A DNA stretch of 30,610 nt. Origin: CAYUPY01 sp964446595. GTDB taxonomy: Bacteria > Patescibacteriota > Dojkabacteria > J137 > JAEUSD01. The notes beneath the pieces were generated by a model that ran no database searches, was not told the DNA's origin, and saw only the letters and a list, made by a program, of their open reading frames with translations. A program made the translations under genes and the position numbers. Shown piece by piece: positions 1 to 6,713 of the stretch. Each line of letters begins with the position of its first letter. Positions within the stretch are counted from its first letter, which is position 1. Location of the stretch: assembly GCA_964446595.1 (NCBI GenBank), contig CAYUPY010000008.1, positions 1-30,610 on the forward strand, in the 5' to 3' direction.

Positions 1-410
1 ATTTGCTTATCTTACATTGCCTTTTCCCAGCTATGAAAAATTCCGGACGGGCTCGGTAAAGGGATAAACAGTTTGCCATAGCAATTCGGTAGCGTGTTTA
101 CTTAAGCTGATAAATATAAGCTGGTACCTAGCCATGGAGAGTGCTCCCCTTAGGAAAAGACATTTAAAATCATCAATATATTTTACTGAGTATAATTACC
201 CTTATATTTAGTAAAAGCGTAAGAGTGAGGCTAGAGGCCCAATTTGTAGTTCTTGAAGTTTTTTGACTCTTCGATAATCTGGCATTTTTATTTTTTACTT
301 TAATTTAAATAAATTTGTTTATGATATTAACCTTACTTCAATCGTTACATTTTACGTTTCAAATTCGCCTATCTCTAGGTAAACCACTCTTACCCACTAC
401 TCCAAAAGGT

Positions 411-445
411 ATAAAAAGAGTTATGCCTTGCCAGGTAAGGCATAA
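411..445 (-). terminator. Candidate intrinsic terminator, minus strand
   Basis: The arms TTATGCCTT (421-429) and AAGGCATAA (437-445) form a perfect 9-bp stem with a 7-nt loop. Read on the minus strand, the stem is followed by CTCTTTTTAT, a short U-tract. It could end transcripts from the gyrB-gyrA direction, although it lies about 310 nt past the gyrA stop. The stem is only moderately GC-rich and the U-tract begins three bases late, so the call is tentative. Confidence 0.45.
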
Positions 446-549
446 TCAGGAATCGCGCTCAGTTGCTCTAGAGCGGCTTTTATTATTGGAGTCGGGTAAA
501 GGATGTCACCAATAACTTAGTAATTTAATGAAGGTGCTGAATATCGCTG

Positions 550-644
550 GTGTGAATACCAAGTAGTGCGCGCTTGAAGCTTGCTCTTGTTATCTGATTT
601 TACACTGGCTACCAAGCATTAGCCCTTTCACACAGCTTGCGCGC
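550..644. ncRNA. Candidate structured RNA (H-type pseudoknot)
   Basis: Two long-range pairings interleave. GTGTGAA (550-556) pairs with TTCACAC (627-633). GCGCGC-ttg-AAGCT (568-581) pairs with AGCTTGCGCGC (634-644), giving 11 bp with a 3-nt bulge. The two 3' arms abut, as in coaxially stacked pseudoknots. A small hairpin GGCTA/TAGCC (607-611/620-624) sits in the long loop. GCGCGC is conspicuous in AT-rich DNA. The strand is unknown; minus is favoured only because a possible minus-strand terminator follows. It matches no RNA family I can name. Confidence 0.3.
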
Positions 645-671
645 CAATATAATGGCATTAACGAGATTAAT

Positions 672-693
672 TCCGTGAAACAAGTTTCACGGA
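672..693. repeat. Perfect 10-bp inverted repeat past gyrA
   Basis: TCCGTGAAAC (672-681) and GTTTCACGGA (684-693) are perfect inverted copies separated by two bases, 64 bp downstream of the gyrA stop on the minus strand. As RNA this would be a stem of eight or more pairs with a tight loop. No good U-tract follows on either strand, so it is either a weak terminator, an mRNA 3'-end stabiliser or a protein-binding palindrome. Confidence 0.5.
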
Positions 694-757
694 GAAGGGT
701 GAGGCACGTCAGAAAAACAACGATAATAAATCAACCTCACAGCACTTGAAGGAATCA

Positions 758-3379
758 CTAAATAATAGCAATTGCCACAACCTGATCGTCCGCCTTCACT
801 TTCATCATCTTCACGCCTGAAGTCTGTCTATTCCGTTCAGGCAACTCTCTAGTAGGTACGCGTACTGCCTGTCCGTGTGCACTCATAATCAACAATTCAA
901 GTTCTGGATGATCTAGTACCCTAGCTACAGCTAACGGACCAGTTTTACTAGTAATTCTATGGGCAAATATGCCGCCACCGCCGCGATTCTGACTGTTAAA
1001 CTGTTCTAGCTTCGTGACTTTACCAAATCCTTTCTCTGATATTGTAAGCAATAGGTCTTCTTTCTTTCTGATTATATCCATAGAGATCACCTTATCCTCA
1101 TCTTTAAGGTTAATACCTCTGACTCCACGTGTGGCTCTGCCAGTATCACGAACATCGTCCTCACTGAAGTGGATTGACTTACCCAGACGGGTGACCAGCA
1201 TTAAGTAATTGCTGCCACGAGTTGGCTTAACCCAGATTAATTCATCGTCTTTATCCAGATTAATTGAAGTCAGACCATTAGAGCGAATATTTGCAAATTC
1301 TTCAATTTTAGTTTTCTTTACGGTACCATTTTTAGTGGCCATAAATAAGTATTTATATTCTTTTCCACTTTCCTCAGTTAGATTTTCATGCTCTTGTAGG
1401 GTGTCTTCATCCATAATATTGCCGGCGGCATTTCTGGTTAACACGCTTGTCACTAGTTCACCTTGCTCAATATTTATCAGATTGATAATAGGTACTCCTT
1501 TTGCGGAGCGCGAATTGTATTCAGGGACATCATAAACACGCAGAGCAAACACCCTACCCTGGTTAGTGAAACATAAGATTTCGTCATGAGTATCGCAAGA
1601 GAACACGTGCCTTACTGCGTCACCATCCTTAGTGGCCATCGCTTTCTTGCCCACTCCTCCTCTACCTTGAGACTGGTAAGTTGTATCCTTAAATCTCTTA
1701 ATATAGCCTTGTTCACTTACAGTAACTATTACGTTTTCTTTGGCAACTAAGTCAACTTCGCTAATTTCACCGACTTTTCCTTTAATTAGACGGGTTCTAC
1801 GCTCGTCTCCGTATTTATCTTTAATCTCAGCAAGTTCATCCTTAATTACTTTTAAGATTGAAGCTGGACTATTAAGGAGTTTAAGAATATTTTCAATTGT
1901 CTTGAGTATTTGTTTATACTCTTCTTCAATTTTTTGTCTTTCAAGGGCAGCCAATCGTCGTAACTGCATATCCAGAATCGCCTGGGCTTGGATTTCAGAA
2001 AGTTCAAATTTTTCCATCAATGATGTGCGTGCCACATCGGCATCCGCGGAACTACGGATTGTTTGAATAACTTCATCTAAGTGATCAAGAGCAATCATTA
2101 ATCCTTCAAGTATATGCTCTCTTTCACGGTTTTTAGCTAATTGGTATTCGTTACGGCGAATAACAACAACCTGTCTGTGCTTAATAAAGTAGTGTAGGAT
2201 TTGTTTTACGTTCAATAGTTGAGGATCACCATCAACTAGGGTAACCATATTGGCATTAAAGGCCTTTTGTAGCTCGGTGTATTTAAATAATCTGTTTTCT
2301 ACAGATTTAGGTTTCGCATCACGTTTTAGTTCAATAACTACTCGGATACCTTTACGGTTTGAAAGATCTTTAATATCGGAAATACCTTTGATTTTGCCGT
2401 CTTTGACCAGCTGAGCAATTTTGGCAATTAGTCTCTGTTTATTAACCTGATATGGTAATTCAGTCACTACAATTTGGAATTTACCGCCCTTGACTTCTTC
2501 AATATTGGTTATTGCTCTCTGTAGTATTCTACCCCGTCCAGTCTCATAAACCTTTGATATTTCAGCAATGTCATACATCACGGCCCCTGTTGGAAAGTCG
2601 GGTCCTTGAATGTGTTTTAATAAACTCTGCGTATCTATGCTGCTAGAAAAGATAGGGAATCTATTGTCTGGAAGGTCTTTAAGATCTTCTTCTTTGCGGA
2701 TAACTGTATTGTAGTCTGGAGCAAAGTTAAGTTCGTCATATTTACTGTCTCCATTTTGAATCATGTCAGTGATAGCATCGACAACCTCTCCAAGGTTATG
2801 GGGAGGTATTTTTGTAGCCATACCTACAGCAATACCTTCTCCACCATTAACTAATAAGTTAGGTAGAATTGCTGGTAAAACTTGAGGCTCTCTCTCTTGA
2901 CCGTCATAATTGTCCCCAAAGTCAACAGTTCTTTGATCCAAATCTTGTAATAAAGGATTGGAATGCTTGTGCAAGCGAGCTTCAATATAACGCATCGCAG
3001 CATGAGGATCTCCATCAATTGAACCAAAGTTACCCTGTCCCTCTACAAGTGGGTAACGCATATTCCAGTCCTGAGCAAGTCGTACAAGGGCATCCTGAAT
3101 AGAAGCATCTCCGTGTGGGTGGTATTTACCCATAACTTCTCCCACTATTTTGGCAACTTTTTTGAATGAAGAACCTGGTCTAACACCTGATTCTGCCATT
3201 GAGTAAAGCACACGTCTTTGCACTGGCTTTAATCCATCTCTCACATCTGGAAGTGCACGTGACACAATGACGCTCATTGCGTAGTTGATGTAAGAGGTTG
3301 TCATTTCTTCAACAATATCTTGGTCTCTTACGTCTTTAGCCAAAGCTTTTTTTGGTGTTTTTTCTGATGTATTAGCCAT
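758..3379 (-). CDS. gyrA: DNA gyrase subunit A
   Basis: Breakage-reunion subunit of DNA gyrase (873 aa). With GyrB it introduces negative supercoils using ATP. The N-terminal domain shows HPHGD (87-91), the catalytic tyrosine Y131 in AAMRYIEARL, and GPDFPTG (259-265). An extra stretch of roughly 35 residues (about 211-250) sits just before GPDFPTG compared with E. coli. At the position matching E. coli Ser83 there is Ala92, while the Asp87 equivalent is D96. The C-terminal beta-pinwheel holds a GyrA-box-like QGRGGVG (571-577) in place of Q(R/K)RGG(R/K)G, so two basic residues are lost, plus further blade repeats such as RGVRG and NRGGGG. It lies 11 nt after gyrB, clearly co-transcribed. ParC is the alternative, but the GyrA-box remnant and gyrB linkage favour GyrA. 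No Shine-Dalgarno sequence precedes the ATG. Confidence 0.96.
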   Translation of the reverse strand: MANTSEKTPKKALAKDVRDQDIVEEMTTSYINYAMSVIVSRALPDVRDGLKPVQRRVLYSMAESGVRPGSSFKKVAKIVGEVMGKYHPHGDASIQDALVRLAQDWNMRYPLVEGQGNFGSIDGDPHAAMRYIEARLHKHSNPLLQDLDQRTVDFGDNYDGQEREPQVLPAILPNLLVNGGEGIAVGMATKIPPHNLGEVVDAITDMIQNGDSKYDELNFAPDYNTVIRKEEDLKDLPDNRFPIFSSSIDTQSLLKHIQGPDFPTGAVMYDIAEISKVYETGRGRILQRAITNIEEVKGGKFQIVVTELPYQVNKQRLIAKIAQLVKDGKIKGISDIKDLSNRKGIRVVIELKRDAKPKSVENRLFKYTELQKAFNANMVTLVDGDPQLLNVKQILHYFIKHRQVVVIRRNEYQLAKNREREHILEGLMIALDHLDEVIQTIRSSADADVARTSLMEKFELSEIQAQAILDMQLRRLAALERQKIEEEYKQILKTIENILKLLNSPASILKVIKDELAEIKDKYGDERRTRLIKGKVGEISEVDLVAKENVIVTVSEQGYIKRFKDTTYQSQGRGGVGKKAMATKDGDAVRHVFSCDTHDEILCFTNQGRVFALRVYDVPEYNSRSAKGVPIINLINIEQGELVTSVLTRNAAGNIMDEDTLQEHENLTEESGKEYKYLFMATKNGTVKKTKIEEFANIRSNGLTSINLDKDDELIWVKPTRGSNYLMLVTRLGKSIHFSEDDVRDTGRATRGVRGINLKDEDKVISMDIIRKKEDLLLTISEKGFGKVTKLEQFNSQNRGGGGIFAHRITSKTGPLAVARVLDHPELELLIMSAHGQAVRVPTRELPERNRQTSGVKMMKVKADDQVVAIAII

Positions 3380-3390
3380 ATTCTAGTTTT

Positions 3391-5298
3391 CTAAATATCT
3401 AATTCTGCCTCTTGGGAGTGAGATTGGATAAAACGTTTACGTGGAGCTACTTCCCCACCCATTAGGACTTCAAAAATTTCTGCGGCCTCTTCAGCGTCTT
3501 CTATCTCCACGCGCTTTAATACGCGTTGTTCAGGATCCATGGTTGTTTCCCATAGAGATTCAGCATCCATTTCTCCTAAACCTTTAAATCGGCTAATCTT
3601 AGGAGAGGCTTTGCCTTTGTAGCTTTTCAATGTAGTATTTAATTCTTTATCATCTTGCACCCAGCGCACATCATTTGTACCAAAGGTAATTTTATATAAA
3701 GGTGGCTGAGCTATATAAAGATAGCCGTTATCTATAACTGGACGAAGGTGACGGAAGAAAAGCGTTAACATTAAAGTATTAATGTGTGCTCCATCAACAT
3801 CAGCATCAGCCATCAATATGATTTTGTGGTAACGTAGTTTGCTTAGGTCCATGGTCTCTGAAATTCCAGCTCCTAAAGCTTTGATAAGATCAGCAATTTC
3901 AGCATTACCTAGTACTTTGTCTATTCTATACTTTTGTGAGTTTAGGGGTTTTCCTCTAAGCGGGAAAATAGCTTGTGTCTCACGATCACGTCCGTTCTTA
4001 GCAGAACCTCCAGCTGAGTCTCCCTCTACAATGTAAAGTTCACTTCTTTCTGGCTCTCGCGCATTACAGTCTGCGAGTTTACCTGGTAGTCCACCACCTT
4101 CTAGAGCTCCTTTTCTAACTACAGCTTCACGTGCTGCTTTAGCAGCATTTCTCGCTTTTTGAGCCAGTATGGATTTAGAAACAATATTTTTAGCATCGTT
4201 AGGGTTTTCTGCTAAGAATGCTTCTAAGTCACGCTCCACTACCTTTCTAACTACATTTGTGACTTCTGGGTTGTTAAGCTTCGTTTTTGTCTGGTTTTCA
4301 AAAAGTGGGTCAAGTACTTTTACAGACACAATGGCAGATAAACCTTCACGAATATCATCACCTGTTAGTTTCAGGTTCTTTTGTTTATCGGTGGCAACTT
4401 TACTTAAATAGTCGTTAATAGTTTTGGTAAGTGCAGTACGGAAACCGGTTTGGTGTGTTCCGCCATCCTTGTTAAATACATTGTTTCCAAAATAAATCTC
4501 TCTAGTTTGAACATCATCTGTGTACTGGATAGCTACTTCTACCGAGACATCGTCAATTTCATCACTTGTGTAGAAAATCTGCTGTTGAACTAATTTATTA
4601 CTTCTATTTATATGCTTTAGGTATGATTTAATGCCTCCAGCGAATTGATAATTAAAGTAATAAGGCTGCTCGTCGCGTAGATCTGCAAACTTAATAAGGA
4701 TTCCACCGTTAAGGTAAGCACTTTGTCGTAAGCGCTGCAGAACTCTCTTCTGATTAAAGTCAGTAGTCGTAAATATTTCGTGATCCGGTTTGAAGGTAAT
4801 ATGAGTACCAGTGATTTTGGTGGTACCTGTTACACCCACATCTCCCTGAGGGATGCCTCTTTTGTAAGACTGGCTATGAATTTTACCGTCCTGATGCACA
4901 TCGATCCGCATACTTTCGCTTAAGGCATTAACAACAGAGAGTCCTACTCCATGCAAGCCGGTAGATACTTTGTAACTGTCATTATCAAATTTACCTCCTG
5001 CGTGTAACGTTGTAGCAACTAACTGAAGGCTGCTCACCTTTTCGGTGGGGTGAATGTCTACAGGGATACCGCGTCCGTCATCAATCACAGTCATGGAGTT
5101 GTCAGGATTGATAATTATTTCAATTTTGGTAGCCTCCCCTGCTAAGAATTCATCGATAGAATTATCGACTACTTCCCAGATAAGGTGATGAAGTCCAGTA
5201 TCATCAGTTGGCCCGATATACATGCCGGGGCGTTTTCTAACTGCTTCTAGACCCTTTAAAACTTGGATTTTTGAACCTGTGTAAGTGTTTTCAGCCAT
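3391..5298 (-). CDS. gyrB: DNA gyrase subunit B
   Basis: ATPase subunit of DNA gyrase (635 aa). The GHKL ATPase site shows E42 and N46 in EVVDNSIDE, DDGRGIP (73-79) and GLHGVG (114-119). The TOPRIM domain has EGDSAGG (425-431) and DADVDG (498-503), which bind the Mg2+ used in strand cleavage. The C-terminus GLGEMDAESLWETTMDP is typical of GyrB. The ATG at 5298 is chosen. An in-frame TTG three codons upstream (5307) would add only MKF. A consensus -10 TATAAT lies at 5326-5321 on the minus strand, about 22 nt before the ATG. A 14-bp perfect inverted repeat (5293-5306 and 5329-5342) covers the start codon on one side and the promoter spacer on the other, which suggests dedicated regulation of the gyrBA pair. 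Confidence 0.96.
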   Translation of the reverse strand: MAENTYTGSKIQVLKGLEAVRKRPGMYIGPTDDTGLHHLIWEVVDNSIDEFLAGEATKIEIIINPDNSMTVIDDGRGIPVDIHPTEKVSSLQLVATTLHAGGKFDNDSYKVSTGLHGVGLSVVNALSESMRIDVHQDGKIHSQSYKRGIPQGDVGVTGTTKITGTHITFKPDHEIFTTTDFNQKRVLQRLRQSAYLNGGILIKFADLRDEQPYYFNYQFAGGIKSYLKHINRSNKLVQQQIFYTSDEIDDVSVEVAIQYTDDVQTREIYFGNNVFNKDGGTHQTGFRTALTKTINDYLSKVATDKQKNLKLTGDDIREGLSAIVSVKVLDPLFENQTKTKLNNPEVTNVVRKVVERDLEAFLAENPNDAKNIVSKSILAQKARNAAKAAREAVVRKGALEGGGLPGKLADCNAREPERSELYIVEGDSAGGSAKNGRDRETQAIFPLRGKPLNSQKYRIDKVLGNAEIADLIKALGAGISETMDLSKLRYHKIILMADADVDGAHINTLMLTLFFRHLRPVIDNGYLYIAQPPLYKITFGTNDVRWVQDDKELNTTLKSYKGKASPKISRFKGLGEMDAESLWETTMDPEQRVLKRVEIEDAEEAAEIFEVLMGGEVAPRKRFIQSHSQEAELDI

Positions 5299-5342
5299 AA
5301 ATTTCAAATCGTTGCCACTGATTATACATGAAATTTATGGCT
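5293..5342 (-). promoter_or_regulatory. gyrB promoter within a 14-bp inverted repeat
   Basis: AGCCATAAATTTCA (5293-5306) and TGAAATTTATGGCT (5329-5342) are perfect reverse complements separated by 22 bp. The loop holds the minus-strand -10 TATAAT (5326-5321); one arm contains the gyrB ATG (5298-5296). No good -35 is seen (TTGTGC with a 19-nt spacer is the best). From the local promoter only the inner arm is transcribed, so the repeat would work as DNA: an operator pair or a cruciform. In a readthrough transcript from the upstream gene both arms would be present and could hide the start codon. Confidence 0.6.
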
Positions 5343-5354
5343 TCCGCACAAAAC

Positions 5355-5897
5355 TTACTCTTTTGAAGTTTTTTTAGAGGATTTTTTCTTTGGTGCTAGT
5401 TCTTTTTCTAGCTTTCGCTTAATTGCGAATTCCAATTCCCCTATTGCTGGGATTGTGTAAACAACCAAAGCAGTGAGTAAGATAGACATAATACTTACGA
5501 GAATATCCCGAAGTTGTTCCTGTACTTCATTTACGCGTCCAGGTTGAAAGCCGGAGATAAATACTTCCGAAACAGCTAGCAGCACCATTACTACAATGGA
5601 AATAATTACTACTAAAGTCTCAATGATAAGTACGAACTCGGCATCTTCTGCGGCTTCGCTACGATTACGCCATTTGGCCAGTCTAGAAACGCTTGCACGT
5701 AGAGTCGCAATAATTGAACGGTAAAGGAGGATAAATGTGACTGCGTATAGCAGCATACGGAATGCTACTTTTACTACTTCTTCACCAGCAGTATTTGATT
5801 GTAAATCGCTTATTAATGCTGTTGCGATAACAATCGCGAAGAAAGCAATTGTGGTAAACCAGCACCACAAAATATAGCTATAATTTTTTATCTTCAT
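5355..5897 (-). CDS. Four-helix integral membrane protein, unknown function
   Basis: A 180-aa protein with four predicted membrane helices (about 9-30, 42-64, 89-115 and 132-155), an Arg-rich cytoplasmic loop (about 60-82) and a lysine/serine-rich tail (170-180). By the positive-inside rule both termini and the central loop are cytoplasmic. I recognise no family, catalytic motif or conserved polar residues within the helices. It lies between holB-like delta' and gyrB on the same strand. The gap to gyrB (56 bp) contains the gyrB promoter, so it may be only partly co-transcribed. The start ATG (5897) is preceded by TATAA directly abutting it and no Shine-Dalgarno sequence. Confidence 0.8.
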   Translation of the reverse strand: MKIKNYSYILWCWFTTIAFFAIVIATALISDLQSNTAGEEVVKVAFRMLLYAVTFILLYRSIIATLRASVSRLAKWRNRSEAAEDAEFVLIIETLVVIISIVVMVLLAVSEVFISGFQPGRVNEVQEQLRDILVSIMSILLTALVVYTIPAIGELEFAIKRKLEKELAPKKKSSKKTSKE

Positions 5898-5961
5898 TTA
5901 TATGGACAGTTAACAATTAACTCAGTCTAGCTACTTTTTATAGTGATTACAATAGTATCCA

Positions 5962-6642
5962 TTAAATTATGGCCATATTTTCTAGAAGCAGTTTTTGATT
6001 AACACCCCGTTCATTTGCCAGTAAAATCTGCTCAAGTTTTATCAAAATATCATCTTCGCTAATTGCTCTACTCCACTTAGCGGGATCAGATACAATTTTT
6101 TTAATCAATAGTTTTACAAAACTAGCTAATTCTGTTCTGCTAAAGTTAGCTAATTCATCTGTTATTAATTCTCTACGCTTAAAATATTCTCCGTGTAAAA
6201 ATTCTTCACTCAAGTCAGAGAATTTTTGTGTAATCTTTTCACCCCCAGCAGACAGGGTTGTTTTTACTACCCTTGAAAGTATAGTGGGGAGTAGACGACC
6301 TGGATTTTCACAGATTAAAACAATTTGCGTGTTTTCTGCTGGCTCTTCAAGAGTTTTAAGTAATGCATTTTGTGCTTGGGTGGTCATTTTTTCAGCTGAG
6401 AGGATTACGCCAACCTTTACTGGATAAGAGAAGGGTTTTTTGTTGACCCAAGTAATGAAAAATTTTATCTGTTCTATCCCAATAGATGACTTTTCTTCTC
6501 CTTCAATTATTAAAAGATCAGGGTTAGAGGCCGAGAAAGAGAAATCACTATTATCTAGCATTAATGCTGCTTCAGTAAATATATCTTCTAGTAAAAAAGC
6601 ACCTTCTTTTATTAATAGTTGTGCGGGTAGCTGAGCTGGCAT
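5962..6642 (-). CDS. holB: DNA polymerase III delta' subunit (HolB-like), shortened
   Basis: Clamp-loader subunit of the AAA+ superfamily. The diagnostic stretch is IGIEQIKFF followed by VGVILSAEKMTTQAQNALLK, TLEEP and PTILSRV (about residues 54-126), the region around the clamp-loader Walker B and sensor-1 segments. Two family hallmarks are absent. The N-terminus reads LLIKEGAF where a P-loop (GxxGxGK) would stand, and there is no zinc-binding cysteine cluster. From ATG 6642 the protein is about 226 aa, against roughly 330 in E. coli. A longer frame reaches 6798 but would run into pilB, which starts at 6714 on the other strand, so the short form is preferred. It probably stabilises the clamp loader without hydrolysing ATP. 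Function is inferred from the core motif only. Confidence 0.8.
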   Translation of the reverse strand: MPAQLPAQLLIKEGAFLLEDIFTEAALMLDNSDFSFSASNPDLLIIEGEEKSSIGIEQIKFFITWVNKKPFSYPVKVGVILSAEKMTTQAQNALLKTLEEPAENTQIVLICENPGRLLPTILSRVVKTTLSAGGEKITQKFSDLSEEFLHGEYFKRRELITDELANFSRTELASFVKLLIKKIVSDPAKWSRAISEDDILIKLEQILLANERGVNQKLLLENMAII

Positions 6643-6667
6643 AAAATTTGAATTTGCTAAGTTTAAA

Positions 6668-6696
6668 TTGACATTCAAGTGCCTATGGCATAAATT
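6668..6696 (+). promoter_or_regulatory. Candidate promoter of pilB
   Basis: A perfect -35 TTGACA (6668-6673) is followed after 17 bp by TAAATT (6691-6696), a 4/6 match to the -10 consensus. Transcription would begin near 6703, giving a leader of about 10 nt to the pilB ATG (6714). On the other strand TATAAT (6699-6694) overlaps it and may serve the diverging holB-like gene. Confidence 0.5.
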
Positions 6697-6713
6697 ATAC
6701 AGAGTTATAAGCC

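Larger units (their letters stand above)
1..757. other. Non-coding stretch downstream of gyrA
   Basis: No reading frame here looks like a real protein: the longest (315-515 +) has no family resemblance and no start signal. No tRNA T-loop, tmRNA, RNase P or SRP RNA signature was recognised on either strand. The stretch does contain a 10-bp palindromic hairpin (672-693), a possible pseudoknot (550-644), a perfect palindrome GCTCTAGAGC (465-474) and a hairpin with a minus-strand T-tract (411-445). It may be the gyrA 3' untranslated region, a non-coding RNA, or simple spacer. Confidence 0.6.

Noticed and set aside
208..285. 25-residue minus-strand frame starting MPDYRRVKKLQEL
   Set aside because: Too short to judge, no -10 at the spacing seen for other genes, no recognised family; noted only for comparison with relatives.
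315..515. 66-codon open frame on the plus strand
   Set aside because: No family resemblance, no start signal, and it runs through the hairpin at 421-445; likely chance.
1..757. tRNA, tmRNA, RNase P or SRP RNA in the left gap
   Set aside because: No T-loop consensus, CCA end, or conserved RNase P or SRP core sequence was found on either strand.
1014..2066. Plus-strand frames inside gyrA
   Set aside because: Shadows of a strongly conserved minus-strand gene, with no independent features.
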